A stretch of DNA of 64,000 nt from Natronospira elongata (GCF_034931365.1 NZ_JAYGII010000006.1:62001-126000); one strand, 5' to 3'. Shown: positions 17,326-26,529, counted from the stretch's first letter. Notes: generated from the letters alone by a model not told the origin. Numbers and translations are program-made.

Positions 17326-17994
17326 ATGAGCAATCATCGTCATCGCTTGCTCTTGTATTGCCTGCTGCTCGTAGCCATGCCGGCCAGTGCGCAGCAATCA
17401 CCCGTCTACGATTATTTCAAGGCGGGATTCTGGCAGCAGACATCAACCCGTGATGCCATTTCTTTGGATTCCCTTGGTGGCGAGGACCGGAGTGGCTATG
17501 CCTTTGAAGGCATGACCCGCCTGGATGGCCCCTGGTTCATGTTGGGTGGATTCGCCCAATCTGACGGCGAGTTGTCCAGTTCAGAGGGCAGCGCCAGCCT
17601 GGGCGAAATCGATCTGGACCGTGGTTACATCTACCTCGCTTATCGCCGGCCCCTGGCCAAGGGTCTGGACCTCAATCTGCTGGGAGGATATGAAAGGCTG
17701 GAAACTCAGCTTCGCTACCGCCAGGATGCGGCCGATGCCAGTCACGAATTTGTATCGCGGGTCGATGAGGGCGCCGTGATTGGTCTGGCGCTGCGCTATC
17801 GGCCATGGCGTGAGCTGGAGGCCAATTTCAGGTTGGGGCGACGTCAGCTTGGCGGCATTCATGACGAGTTTACTGCCGGGGCAGGGCTTGCCCAGTGGCT
17901 TGGGGCCGGCTTCAGGCTGGCACTGGATGTGGATACGGCCGGCAGTGCCACCGACGGACGCCTGTCCATTCGTTACGACTTCAGCGGCCGCTGA
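17326..17994 (+). CDS. Small outer-membrane beta-barrel protein
   Basis: 222 residues from ATG 17326, preceded by GGGAGG. The signal peptide (LLLYCLLLVAMPASAQQ) is followed by about eight amphipathic strands with aromatic girdle residues (GYIYLAYRRPL, LDLNLLGGYERLE). The C-terminus is SIRYDFSGR, so the beta-signal is followed by extra residues. Function unknown; such barrels are often annotated as Ax21-like or OmpA-fold proteins. It follows the dehydrogenase by 40 bp. Confidence 0.7.
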   Translation: MSNHRHRLLLYCLLLVAMPASAQQSPVYDYFKAGFWQQTSTRDAISLDSLGGEDRSGYAFEGMTRLDGPWFMLGGFAQSDGELSSSEGSASLGEIDLDRGYIYLAYRRPLAKGLDLNLLGGYERLETQLRYRQDAADASHEFVSRVDEGAVIGLALRYRPWRELEANFRLGRRQLGGIHDEFTAGAGLAQWLGAGFRLALDVDTAGSATDGRLSIRYDFSGR

Positions 17995-18004
17995 CCGGAG
18001 GATC

Positions 18005-18038
18005 AAAAAGGCGGGACCCATCGCTGGATGGGCCCCGC
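18005..18038 (-). terminator. Intrinsic terminator of the S9 peptidase gene
   Basis: A GC-rich hairpin (GGCGGG...CCCGCC with an inner CCCATC/GATGGG stem) reads into TTTTT on the minus strand, just past the stop of the minus-strand peptidase gene. Confidence 0.85.
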
Positions 18039-18061
18039 CGAAGCGCTTATCAGCTAACGCC

Positions 18062-19972
18062 CTACTCGCCTATGTGACGCTTGAGGAAATCAAGGACGTC
18101 CCCGTAATAAAGTTTGCGGTTCTCGACCTTGTAATATCCATGCCCTTCCTCGGGGAAAAGTCGGCTCTCATATTCTATCCCCGCCTCGTCCAGTTGTTCC
18201 TTCAGGAAGTTGTAGTGACTGATGTGGGCGCGCACATCCTGGCCGCCGTGGGAGATGTACAGGGGGGCCTCGATCTTCTCCACCTGGCGGGCAGGAGAGC
18301 GGGCGATGAGATCTTCCTCATCCGTCCCCAGATAACGCTCCAGGGTGCGAATGCCCTGGCTGCTTTCGGTGACGTCCCCTTCCTCAAACATCAAAGGCAG
18401 GTCGTAGACACCCACTACCGATACCCCGCAGGCATAGAGCTCCGGTTCCCGGATCAGGCCCATGAGTGTGGAGTAGCCGCCGTAGCTGCCGCCCATGATG
18501 CAGACCCGATCCGGGTCGGCATGGCCTTCCTCAATCGCCCACAGGGTGGCGTCGGTGACATCGTCCTGCATGGTTGTGCCCCAGTTGCGATAGCCCATGG
18601 TTTCGAATTCATGGCCATAGCCGCCGGAGCCACGGAAATTCACCGACAGCACGGCGTAACCATGGTGGGCCAGCAGCTGAATCTCGGGGTTGAAAGTCCA
18701 CTCATCGCGAATGCCATGGGGCCCGCCATGGACTACCACAACGGTAGGGTGCGGACCTTCTCCCGCCGGCGTGGTGAGATAGCCATGGAGTTCCAGGCCA
18801 TCGCGGGATTCCACTTGGATGGGTTCGGTACGATACAAGCGCTGGGGATCCAGCTCACGGAAATTGCTGAGAAGGAAGCTGGCCGCCAGATTATCGGTAT
18901 CGAAGAGGTAGTACCCGGCGGCTGTGATATCGGACTCGGCAACCACGATAGCCAGGTCGGTATCTTGTGAAAAACTGACGATGCGCGAGAATTCATCCGG
19001 GAAGGCCGCGGAGATCTGTCGCTGAAGGATGGCGGTGGGCTGATCCGGGTCAATGAATACCATCTCCGGTTTGCCGTCCCGCTTGATGGCCCCAATGACT
19101 CGACTCCGGTCCTCGCTCCAGAGCACGCGGTTGATCTCGACCGTGTCTGATTCGATCAGTGTCTCAACGGACTGATCTTCCACCCGGATTCGGTAGAGCC
19201 CCATGCGCCCGGTTTCCCTTGAGCTAAAGTAGATGTGCTCGCCGCTGCCATCGAAGCCATGGAAGTTGAGCCAGCGCTGGTCGAAATCCAGATCGAAGTC
19301 CTGCCATTCCTCACCATGATCATCTCGGTAGGCGAAAGTTGCCTGACCATCTTCGTCTGGGCCAAAGGCGAGTCTGACCCGCCCCTGTTGGTCTGCCACC
19401 AGAGAGCCAAAGGGGATGGGGCTGATGGCAACCCGCCGCGTGCTGCCGGTATGGATATGGAGCCGTTGGGCGGTGGGGCGATCGGAGTCATGTGCCCGGG
19501 TCAGAATCAGAACACGATGCTCTTCATCAGGTAGCGTCGACAGCACGGTTCCCATGCGAAAGACCCTGCTGCCCGGATCCGTGCCATACAGCATGCGTGA
19601 TCGGCTGCCGTCCACGTTGACGCCATAGATTCGCCCAGTGGGTCGGGGCTGGGCAAGCCGCCCTTCCTGTCGGTTGGTTCCGAACAGTATCCGCTCATTG
19701 TTGGCCCAGACCACATTGCTTGCGTGTTCATTTGCGGAAAGCTGGAAACCACCCGCGATAGAGACAGACTCCGGATCGCTGATATCAAGGATGACGACAC
19801 CCGTCTGGTCGTCAACTGGGGCAGTGATGGCCAGGTGACGGCCGTCCGGCGACAGAGAGACTTCGTTGTACTCGGGCAGTTGCACAAAATGTTCCAGCGG
19901 CAGTCGCTCGTCATCGGCTAGCGCCGCAAAAGGCAGCGCTACCAGCGCCGCCAGCAAGATCAGGCGTTTCAT
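18062..19972 (-). CDS. Secreted S9-family (prolyl oligopeptidase-like) peptidase
   Basis: 636 residues. The signal peptide MKRLILLAALVALPFAALA is followed by a beta-propeller region and a C-terminal alpha/beta-hydrolase domain. The nucleophile Ser496 is in GGSYGGYS, and the Asp and His lie in GGQDVRAH and EEGHGYY. S9 enzymes cleave short peptides, often dipeptides or acyl-peptides; here the location should be periplasmic. GGAGGGG precedes the ATG. Apparently monocistronic with its own terminator. It may complete digestion of peptides released by the subtilases encoded further on. Confidence 0.94.
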   Translation of the reverse strand: MKRLILLAALVALPFAALADDERLPLEHFVQLPEYNEVSLSPDGRHLAITAPVDDQTGVVILDISDPESVSIAGGFQLSANEHASNVVWANNERILFGTNRQEGRLAQPRPTGRIYGVNVDGSRSRMLYGTDPGSRVFRMGTVLSTLPDEEHRVLILTRAHDSDRPTAQRLHIHTGSTRRVAISPIPFGSLVADQQGRVRLAFGPDEDGQATFAYRDDHGEEWQDFDLDFDQRWLNFHGFDGSGEHIYFSSRETGRMGLYRIRVEDQSVETLIESDTVEINRVLWSEDRSRVIGAIKRDGKPEMVFIDPDQPTAILQRQISAAFPDEFSRIVSFSQDTDLAIVVAESDITAAGYYLFDTDNLAASFLLSNFRELDPQRLYRTEPIQVESRDGLELHGYLTTPAGEGPHPTVVVVHGGPHGIRDEWTFNPEIQLLAHHGYAVLSVNFRGSGGYGHEFETMGYRNWGTTMQDDVTDATLWAIEEGHADPDRVCIMGGSYGGYSTLMGLIREPELYACGVSVVGVYDLPLMFEEGDVTESSQGIRTLERYLGTDEEDLIARSPARQVEKIEAPLYISHGGQDVRAHISHYNFLKEQLDEAGIEYESRLFPEEGHGYYKVENRKLYYGDVLDFLKRHIGE

Positions 19973-20059
19973 TGATTCCCCTCCCTTTCAGGGCTTGCAA
20001 ACACTGGACAGCAATACTGCACTACACTTGGGTATATCACCAAACACGGAAACCCAGCC

Positions 20060-20617
20060 ATGATCTTACTGCTAATCGGTCTCCTCTTGTTCCTCGCTAT
20101 CCATCTGATGCCGGCCTTTCCGGGCCTGCGGGCCGGTTTGGTGGAGCGTTTGGGGAGCGAGGCGCGCTATCTGGCCCTGTTTACTCTGGTGATTGTCATC
20201 GCCGTCATCATGCTGGCGGTGGGTTTGCGCGAGGCGGAATATGTTCCCCTCTGGGGGCAGATCACCTACGGTCGGGAGCTGGCGCCGTTGCTCATGGGGC
20301 TGTCGGTGTTTTTTGTGAGTGCGGCGTACGTCCCCAATAATCTGCACCGACTGGTTCAGAACCCCATGCTCTGGGGCGTTGTGTTCTGGTCGGCGGCCCA
20401 TTTGCTGGTGGCCGGGCACCTGGCAGCGGTGTTACTGTTTGGCGGGCTCGGCGCCTATGCCCTCTACGCCATCTTCTTTCGCGGCGGCCGCCGCGACTGG
20501 CAGTCCCCGGTCCCCCGGCCCTGGCCGTGGGACCTCCTGACGGTGGTGGTGGCCTTTGTGGTGTACATGGCCCTGCTGTGGCTGCACCCCTACCTGTTCG
20601 GTGTCAGCGTGATTTAG
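20060..20617 (+). CDS. NnrU family membrane protein
   Basis: 185 residues with about five or six transmembrane helices. The family pattern includes FLAIHLMPAFPGLR near the start and HRLVQNPMLWGVVFWSAAHLL. NnrU was described near nitric oxide reductase genes, and the family also covers zeta-carotene isomerase-like heme proteins. No denitrification gene is nearby, so its role here is open. Divergent from the S9 peptidase gene. Confidence 0.85.
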   Translation: MILLLIGLLLFLAIHLMPAFPGLRAGLVERLGSEARYLALFTLVIVIAVIMLAVGLREAEYVPLWGQITYGRELAPLLMGLSVFFVSAAYVPNNLHRLVQNPMLWGVVFWSAAHLLVAGHLAAVLLFGGLGAYALYAIFFRGGRRDWQSPVPRPWPWDLLTVVVAFVVYMALLWLHPYLFGVSVI

Positions 20618-20761
20618 GCTCGTTCTCACCTGCCCTGTGCCTGCGGAAAACGAATTCGGGATTTGGACAGAGTGGTTTCGAACTGGCTAATGCCTCTCCC
20701 GTCACGGGCTGAACAAAATTTGACTTCGGCATTTCAAAGGTGACACTCCCCCAGAGTAGGC

Positions 20762-20866
20762 CCTGGTGCCGCTGGCCTTGCTCAGGGCTGTGAGCGACAG
20801 GACGTCGCGTGCAGAGTCCCCAGGGATGGGTCTACGACGTCCCTGAGCAAGGCCAGCGGCACCAGG
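20762..20866. repeat. Long inverted repeat, 26-bp perfect arms
   Basis: Arm 20762-20787 (starting CCTGGTGCCGCTGGCCTTGC) is the exact reverse complement of 20841-20866. A second, shorter pair (GGACGTCG near 20800 and CGACGTCC near 20836) lies in the 53-bp loop. This resembles a REP/MITE-type palindromic element or a very strong RNA hairpin between NnrU and the convergent DUF418 gene. No transposase is present. Confidence 0.75.
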
Positions 20867-20955
20867 ACCGGAACGTAACCCGTCACCGATGCCGAAGGGA
20901 ACTCGACCCGTAGAGAGCCACCGGCGCCAGCCCGGGAATGTAACCGGTTACAGGT
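20855..20955. repeat. Two diverged direct copies of a 36-bp unit, with a palindrome
   Basis: Units 20855-20890 and 20920-20955 match at 27 of 36 positions (both contain CGGC, CCAG, GGAA, GTAACC). The second carries the perfect 14-bp palindrome TGTAACCGGTTACA at 20939-20952. With the inverted repeat this fills most of the 355-bp gap; I see no gene in it. Confidence 0.6.
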
Positions 20956-20972
20956 AATAGAAGTGTCCTCTC

Positions 20973-22184
20973 TTAATCGGACCGGGCCCTCAAGGGCTGC
21001 CACTGCAACCGGACGAAGCTGCGCCATAGCCACTCCACCGGGCCCTGACTGAAGTGACGCAACCACCACAGGGACAGGGGAATCTGCACCGCCCAGACGC
21101 CCAGCACCACCAGAACCTGTTGGCCCCGCTCCAGCTCGCCGAACAGACCCAGACCGTGGCCGTAGAAGAGCGTAGTACAAAGGACTGTCTGCAACAGATA
21201 GTTGCTGAACGCGGTCCGACCCACCGCTGACATGGCCTGGCGCAGTCGGGGCAGCCAGTGTTTCTGGCAAATGATCATTACCAGCGAGAGATAGGCCAGG
21301 GCCATCAGGGGTGCGGCGGTGGCATTGAACTGACGGCCCACGAATTTGGTCCAGGGAAATTCCCAGTTCCGCGCCTCAATGGATGCCAGGCCGTAGAGAA
21401 CCAGCGTCATCCCCAGTATCAGTCCGACCAGGGCAAGCCGGAGATAGAAAGCGGTCGAGCGTTGTGCGGTAACGATTCCGAGACGGTAGAGAGCCATCCC
21501 GATCAGCATCAGGCCGGTGGCATGCCAGAAGACATTGAAAATCAGTCCAAAGGTGATGACCTGCAGATAGATCTCCGCCCTGGCCGGTAACTGCTGCAAC
21601 CACGGGCCGCTCATGGCCACAATATCCGCCTGTACCGCCGGCGAGCCTTCTTGCCAGATTGCCGACATCTCGGCCAATACTTCTTCTGGCCAGAATTGCA
21701 TGCTCCAGCCATACAGCAGGGACAGGCCCAGGGCGAAGAGAATGAAGCCGGCGCCGATCAGAATCTGTGTGAGTGGCTGACGATTGCGGAGTAGCCAGGC
21801 AAAGCTGCCACAGACCGCGTACATGAAAAGTATATCGCCATACCAGAGAAGAAAACCATGGAGCAGTCCCACCACGGCCAGAAACAGCATGCGCCGGTAA
21901 TGGACGGCCGCGCCGCTGCGAGCGGCTGCCACGGCCTTCTCTGCCATCAGTGCGATACCCGCACCGAAGAGCAGGGCAAACAGGCTGTAGAACTTGGTGT
22001 CGAAGAACAGGTGACTGACGGTGGAAACCCAGCCGTGTATTCCCTCCAGGGAACCAAAGGCATGGGGATTGGCGTAGGCGGGCCAGGGCATGGAAAAGGA
22101 CTGGATGTTCATCACCAATATGCCCAGGATGGCGATGCCCCGCAGCACATCCAGACTTTCAAAACGTTGGTGATTCGCCGCCAT
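20973..22184 (-). CDS. DUF418 / YeiB-family membrane protein
   Basis: 403 residues with about ten transmembrane helices. It begins with the family N-terminus RFESLDVLRGIAILGILVMN, followed by FDTKFYSLFALLFGAGIALM. The DUF418 C-terminal region has FSNYLLQTVLCTTLFYGHGL and the closing segment GPVEWLWRSF. These proteins are related to membrane acyltransferases; their substrate is unknown. A weak CRP-like palindrome lies about 60-80 bp upstream of its start. Confidence 0.92.
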   Translation of the reverse strand: MAANHQRFESLDVLRGIAILGILVMNIQSFSMPWPAYANPHAFGSLEGIHGWVSTVSHLFFDTKFYSLFALLFGAGIALMAEKAVAAARSGAAVHYRRMLFLAVVGLLHGFLLWYGDILFMYAVCGSFAWLLRNRQPLTQILIGAGFILFALGLSLLYGWSMQFWPEEVLAEMSAIWQEGSPAVQADIVAMSGPWLQQLPARAEIYLQVITFGLIFNVFWHATGLMLIGMALYRLGIVTAQRSTAFYLRLALVGLILGMTLVLYGLASIEARNWEFPWTKFVGRQFNATAAPLMALAYLSLVMIICQKHWLPRLRQAMSAVGRTAFSNYLLQTVLCTTLFYGHGLGLFGELERGQQVLVVLGVWAVQIPLSLWWLRHFSQGPVEWLWRSFVRLQWQPLRARSD

Positions 22185-22245
22185 GCTTTGCTCCCCCGCT
22201 GTTATAGGCTGAAGCCTATTTTGCGCAGGACGAACGGCATCCGCC

Positions 22246-22261
22246 AGTGACGATTGTCACG
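22246..22261 (-). promoter_or_regulatory. Weak CRP-like palindrome upstream of the DUF418 gene
   Basis: AGTGACGATTGTCACG keeps the GTGA-N6-TCAC core but differs from consensus at both outer positions. The minus-strand -10 candidate (CAAAAT) is one base off the spacing seen at the three better sites. Listed with low confidence. Confidence 0.3.
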
Positions 22262-22316
22262 AGTGGCAGATGTGGTTTGGCCGCTGCCTTGATACGTCGT
22301 TGCCCGGCTCAGGGGA

Positions 22317-22820
22317 TCAGTCCAGTGACTGGAAGGCAGGGTGGTACTGGATCAAGCTGCCAGCCGGTGGTTTGCCGGCATCATCCAGAATCAGTACGCG
22401 GAAAGCCTCGCTGTCGCCGAATTCGCCCTTGAGGTCCAGTGTTGAGGCCGGCTCAAAGCCGAAGCGTCCATAGAACTGCGGGTCGCCCAGAACCGCGATC
22501 CAGGGCGTGCCCATTTCCCGGGCCTTGTCCAGACCGGCCTGAACCAGTCGCGAGGCAATGCCGCGACGTTCGTGCTCCGGGTCAACGCCCACCGGACCCA
22601 GAGCCAGGGGCGTCGCACCGGTGCCTGCCGGAGTGACCGGGGAGAAGGCGATGTGGCCAACCGGGTGCTCACTCACCGTGGCCACCAGGCTGATCGCCAG
22701 TTGCGAGTCTTCCCGCAGCTGGCGAATCAGATCGCCCTCCGCCTCGCGGCGAAAGGCGGCCCGGTGGACCCGGTCCAGGGCATTGACGTCTCCGGGTTCT
22801 TCCTCGCGAATCTCCAGCAT
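22317..22820 (-). CDS. GNAT family N-acetyltransferase (YhbS-like)
   Basis: 167 residues. Acetyl-CoA-binding motif A is present as LGPVGVDPEHERRGIASRLV, followed by LGDPQFYGRFGF, which is typical of the YhbS group of GNAT enzymes. The substrate is unknown. The start has a GGAGAA site. It lies 51 bp downstream of the stop-side neighbour's reading frame end and is transcribed in the same direction as the E1 gene. Confidence 0.92.
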   Translation of the reverse strand: MLEIREEEPGDVNALDRVHRAAFRREAEGDLIRQLREDSQLAISLVATVSEHPVGHIAFSPVTPAGTGATPLALGPVGVDPEHERRGIASRLVQAGLDKAREMGTPWIAVLGDPQFYGRFGFEPASTLDLKGEFGDSEAFRVLILDDAGKPPAGSLIQYHPAFQSLD

Positions 22821-22870
22821 GAGTTCGTTCTCCGCGCGTGAATGGTGGCCGGTGGCCGCCCAGGGCCCGC

Positions 22871-25132
22871 CTATTCTCCCGCGAGCAGGGCTCTGGCGCC
22901 AGCCAGGACGTCAGATTCCTGCATCAGCACTCGATTGGCAGCATCACCCAACGGGATATAGCTGTCGTCACCGCAGACCCGGGCCTTGCGAATACCATGG
23001 CCGGCTTCTTCTTCGATCACGGTGAAGATCTCCTCGGCCAGGCCACCGGTCCGGCGGCTCTCATCCACTACCAGTACGCGGCCAATGTCGCGGGCATGCT
23101 GGGCAATGAACTCCCGGTTCAGGGGCTTGAGCCAGCGCAGGTCCAGTACCCGAATCCGCTTGCCGCTCTCCTGCTCGATCTGCCGGGCCGCTCGCAGGGA
23201 CATGGGGACGCCATTGCCAAAGGTGATGATCAAGAGATCCTCGGCATTGAGCTCATAGACCCGGCCCTCGCCCAGCGGAATCGCCCGGTTTGGTTCCGGA
23301 TAGGGGAATAGCCACTCCCCGTCCCGGGCCTCATAAAGGTCCTTGGTCATGTACAGGGCGATGGGTTCCAGGAAGGCCGAAATGCGGCCATCCACCTTGC
23401 CCAGAGCCGCCAGGGTGCGAAGCATCATGGCGGCATCATCCCCCCGGGACGGGCAGGCAATGACCAGGCCCGGAATATCCCGCAGGGCGGTGAAGCTGTT
23501 GTCATTGTGGAAGTGGCCACCAAAGCCCTTCTGATAGGCCAGCCCGGCGATCCGCATGATCATGGGGTTGCGGTACTGATCATTGGAGAAGAACTGCAGG
23601 GAGGCCGCTTCCCCACGAATCTGGTCACAGGCATTGTGGAAGTAGGCCAGATACTGGATCTCCGGCATGGGCAACAGGCCCATCATGGCCTGGCCCTGGG
23701 CCATGCCCAGAATGGTGGTTTCATCCAGCAGGGTATTGAAGACCCGGTGCCCCTTGAACTGCCGGTACAATCCGGCGGTGACGGTATAGACCCCACCTTT
23801 CTGGGCCACGTCTTCACCGAATACCGTGATCTCGCGGTATTTGGCCATCAGATCATGCATGGCCCGGTTGATCTGAATCGACAGGTGCCGGGCCGGCTGG
23901 CTTTCGGGCAGGCGCTCGCCAAAGACTTCATGACGCGATTCCTGATAATCGTCCCGGGTGGCCTCGGCATTCACGGCCTCCGGACTGTAGGGGGCCAGCG
24001 GTTTCATTACCGCCTCGGCGGTTTCCAGCTTGGGCCGTTCAGCCGCCTTGCCCGAAGCCGCCTGAACCCGTTCCCGCACCGATTCATACAGAGTGCGGAT
24101 CTCATCCGCCGTCATCAGCCCTTCTTCCAGGGCGGTCTCGGCGGAGAGCAGCAAGGGATCCTGGGCCTCGGTGGACTCCACCGCTTCCAGCGAGCGGTAA
24201 TCGGTTTCCACATCCGTGCCGGCATGACCCAGCAGGCGCTTGAGCTTGAGATGCAGGAAGGCGGGCTTGCGGGTCCGGCGGACATAGTCCTCGGCCTCGC
24301 GGGTGGCTCGCCAGGTGTCCAGCAGGTCCAAGCCGTCGGCGGTGAAATACTTGATGCCGGGACGGGCCTTGAAGCTGGCCTCGATCCAGCCGGCCGGGCT
24401 CTGCACGGAAATGCCGATGCCATTGTCCTCGCAGACAAAGAGCACGGGGCAGGGCAGGTTCTGATGGCTGGTCCAGCCGGCGGCATTGAAGCCGGCCTGG
24501 GCGGTGGCATGGTTGGCCGAGGCATCCCCGAAGGAGCAGACCACGATGCTCTCCTCGGGCACCGGAACTTCCCCGGTCAGTCGCTTGGCCTGGGCAATGG
24601 CAATGGCCGCGCCCACGGCTTTCGGCAGATGACTGGCGATGGTGGAGGTCTGCGGTGGCACCCACAGCGGCAGCGATCCCCAGACCTTATGGCGGCCACC
24701 GGAGATGGGGTCATCACTGGATGCGGCCAGGGACAGGGCGGTGTCGTAGGCCGGGTCGATGGATTCCAGCTTGCGGCTGCGCTCCATCATGAAACCGCCC
24801 GAGCGGTAATGCAGAAAGGCCGGATCCGTATGCCGGGTCACCCGCCCCACCACGGTATTGCCCTCATGGCCGGAGCTGCCAATGGTGTAGAAACCCTCGT
24901 TCCGGCCCCGCATGGCCCGAGCCTCGATATCCAGATGCCGGGACAGCATCTGCGATTCAAACAGCTCGATGAAGGCCTTACCGCTCAGACCCGGCTCAGC
25001 CACCGTGGCTGACAGGTCATCGGTCTTGTCGACAACCTCATCCCATTCCTCGAGAAACTCGAGAAAGTTCTGATCAACGATCTCCGCCCGGTTGATGGCG
25101 CGGGTTCCTTTTTTGGCGAGGCCGGTAGACAT
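22871..25132 (-). CDS. Fused alpha/beta 2-oxoacid dehydrogenase E1 component
   Basis: 753 residues combining both E1 subunits in one chain. The N-terminal half (to about residue 360) is E1-alpha-like, with the thiamine diphosphate motif FGDASANHATAQAGFN ending in EDNGIGIS. The C-terminal half is transketolase-type E1-beta, with FGEDVAQKGGVYTVTAGLYR and QIRGEAASLQFF. It most resembles branched-chain or tungsten-group 2-oxoacid dehydrogenases, which decarboxylate transaminated Val, Leu or Ile and pass the acyl group to a lipoyl E2. No E2 or E3 gene is adjacent, so the partner is encoded elsewhere. Probably co-transcribed behind gcdH. Confidence 0.88.
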   Translation of the reverse strand: MSTGLAKKGTRAINRAEIVDQNFLEFLEEWDEVVDKTDDLSATVAEPGLSGKAFIELFESQMLSRHLDIEARAMRGRNEGFYTIGSSGHEGNTVVGRVTRHTDPAFLHYRSGGFMMERSRKLESIDPAYDTALSLAASSDDPISGGRHKVWGSLPLWVPPQTSTIASHLPKAVGAAIAIAQAKRLTGEVPVPEESIVVCSFGDASANHATAQAGFNAAGWTSHQNLPCPVLFVCEDNGIGISVQSPAGWIEASFKARPGIKYFTADGLDLLDTWRATREAEDYVRRTRKPAFLHLKLKRLLGHAGTDVETDYRSLEAVESTEAQDPLLLSAETALEEGLMTADEIRTLYESVRERVQAASGKAAERPKLETAEAVMKPLAPYSPEAVNAEATRDDYQESRHEVFGERLPESQPARHLSIQINRAMHDLMAKYREITVFGEDVAQKGGVYTVTAGLYRQFKGHRVFNTLLDETTILGMAQGQAMMGLLPMPEIQYLAYFHNACDQIRGEAASLQFFSNDQYRNPMIMRIAGLAYQKGFGGHFHNDNSFTALRDIPGLVIACPSRGDDAAMMLRTLAALGKVDGRISAFLEPIALYMTKDLYEARDGEWLFPYPEPNRAIPLGEGRVYELNAEDLLIITFGNGVPMSLRAARQIEQESGKRIRVLDLRWLKPLNREFIAQHARDIGRVLVVDESRRTGGLAEEIFTVIEEEAGHGIRKARVCGDDSYIPLGDAANRVLMQESDVLAGARALLAGE

Positions 25133-25190
25133 GGTTGCTTCGACTGACTCTTAATGTGTATTCAGGTGCGGCGGCTTGCGGATGAAGGCG

Positions 25191-25255
25191 GCGAGCTACG
25201 AGCAACGAGCGGCGAGTCGGCACTGACAGCTCGCCGCTCGAAGCTCGTAGCTCGC
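25191..25255. repeat. 26-bp-arm hairpin repeat between gcdH and the E1 gene
   Basis: Arms 25191-25216 and 25230-25255 are complementary at 24 of 26 positions around a 13-base loop. They are built from GAGCTACGAGC and CGAGCGGCGAG modules. It lies between two same-strand genes and would form a long mRNA hairpin that could attenuate or stabilise the downstream message. Confidence 0.75.
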
Positions 25256-25258
25256 GGC

Positions 25259-26422
25259 TCAGAACGCCATTTCCCCAGTCAGCTCCCGGCCGATAATCAG
25301 CTGATGCACCGTCTCAGTGCCCTCATAGGTGATGACGGATTCCAGATTCAGCATGTGGCGGATGGGGCAGTGTTCCACCGTGATGCCGGCGCCGCCGAGC
25401 AGATCCCGGGCGTCGCGGGCGACGTCCATGGCCATGCGGATGTTGTTCCACTTGGCCAGGGAAACCTGGCTGGGGTGGAGCTTGCCGGCATCCTTGATGC
25501 GCCCCAGGCGCAGGGACATCAGCTGGCCCAGGGTAATCTGGCGGGACATCTCCGCCAAGCGCAACTGGGTGGTCTGGGTCTGGGTCAGGGGGCGGCCGAA
25601 GAGCTTGCGGTCGGCGGTGTAATCCAGCAGCTCCCGCAGGCAGGCCTGGGCCGCGCCGATGCCGCCCCAGGTGATGCCGTAACGGGCCTGGGTCAGGCAG
25701 GACAGCGGGCCCTTGAGGCCCTTGACCTTGGGCAGGCGGTTGGCTTCCGGCACCACCACATTGTCGAAATACAGCGACGAGGTAATCGAAGCCCGCAGGG
25801 ACATCTTGTGCTTGATCTCGGGGGCGTCAAAACCCTTCATGCCTTTCTCGACCAGAAAGCCCTGAACCCCGTCCTCGGTCATGGCCCAGACAATGGCCAC
25901 GTCGGCGATGGAGCCGTTGGTGATCCACATCTTGGCGCCGTTGATGACCCAGTCATCGCCCTTCTTCTTGGCGGTGGTCTTCATGTTGGAGGGGTCGGAG
26001 CCGCCGTGGGGCTCGGTGAGGCCGAAGCAGCCGATCTTCTCGCCGCGGGCCATGGGCGGCAGCCATTTCTCCTTCTGTTCCTCGGAGCCATAGGCGTAGA
26101 TGGGGAACATGCAGAGACTGGATTGCACCGAGACGAAGCTGCGCAGACCGGAATCCCCCCGCTCCAGCTCCTGACAGATCAGGCCGTAGGAGACCGAGTT
26201 CAGGCCGGCGCAGTCATAGCCCTCCAGGGAGCTGCCCAGCAGGCCGAGTTCGGCGAATTCGGGGATCAGTTCCCTGGGGAAATACCCGTCCTCAAACCAT
26301 TCACCGATATTCGGCAATACCTTTTCGTCAACGAAGCGGCCGACAGTGTCCTGCACCATCTGTTCTTCGTCACTGAGTTCGGAGCGGATGTCGTAGAGAT
26401 CCATGGGGTTGAGTGCTTGCAC
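25259..26422 (-). CDS. gcdH: Glutaryl-CoA dehydrogenase
   Basis: 387 residues from GTG 26422, which has GAGG eight bases upstream; the frame runs further but without a better start. It follows the glutaryl-CoA dehydrogenase pattern closely: SVQSSLCMFPIYAYGSEEQK, GCFGLTEPHGGSDPSNM, ARYGITWG, and the catalytic Glu367 in TYEGTETVHQLIIGRELTG. The enzyme oxidises and decarboxylates glutaryl-CoA to crotonyl-CoA in lysine and tryptophan breakdown, with FAD and electron transfer flavoprotein. It fits the amino-acid-degrading theme of the window. Confidence 0.93.
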   Translation of the reverse strand: MQALNPMDLYDIRSELSDEEQMVQDTVGRFVDEKVLPNIGEWFEDGYFPRELIPEFAELGLLGSSLEGYDCAGLNSVSYGLICQELERGDSGLRSFVSVQSSLCMFPIYAYGSEEQKEKWLPPMARGEKIGCFGLTEPHGGSDPSNMKTTAKKKGDDWVINGAKMWITNGSIADVAIVWAMTEDGVQGFLVEKGMKGFDAPEIKHKMSLRASITSSLYFDNVVVPEANRLPKVKGLKGPLSCLTQARYGITWGGIGAAQACLRELLDYTADRKLFGRPLTQTQTTQLRLAEMSRQITLGQLMSLRLGRIKDAGKLHPSQVSLAKWNNIRMAMDVARDARDLLGGAGITVEHCPIRHMLNLESVITYEGTETVHQLIIGRELTGEMAF

Positions 26423-26523
26423 GGTAGTAACCTCGGATTCGTTGCGTCGGCGTGAGTTTGGAATTGGACCGGCCGCGACGGCTGGCGCCGCCACTGATCC
26501 CCTTTTGGCCGGGAAATTCCGCC

Positions 26524-26529
26524 ATTATA
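26524..26529 (-). promoter_or_regulatory. -10 element of the gcdH promoter
   Basis: On the minus strand this reads TATAAT, 102 bp before the GTG start. No convincing -35 is visible at 16-18 bp, so an activator may be needed. Confidence 0.45.

Noticed and set aside
25191..25255. CRISPR-like repeat
   Set aside because: The modules form one inverted repeat with no regular spacers and no cas genes nearby.
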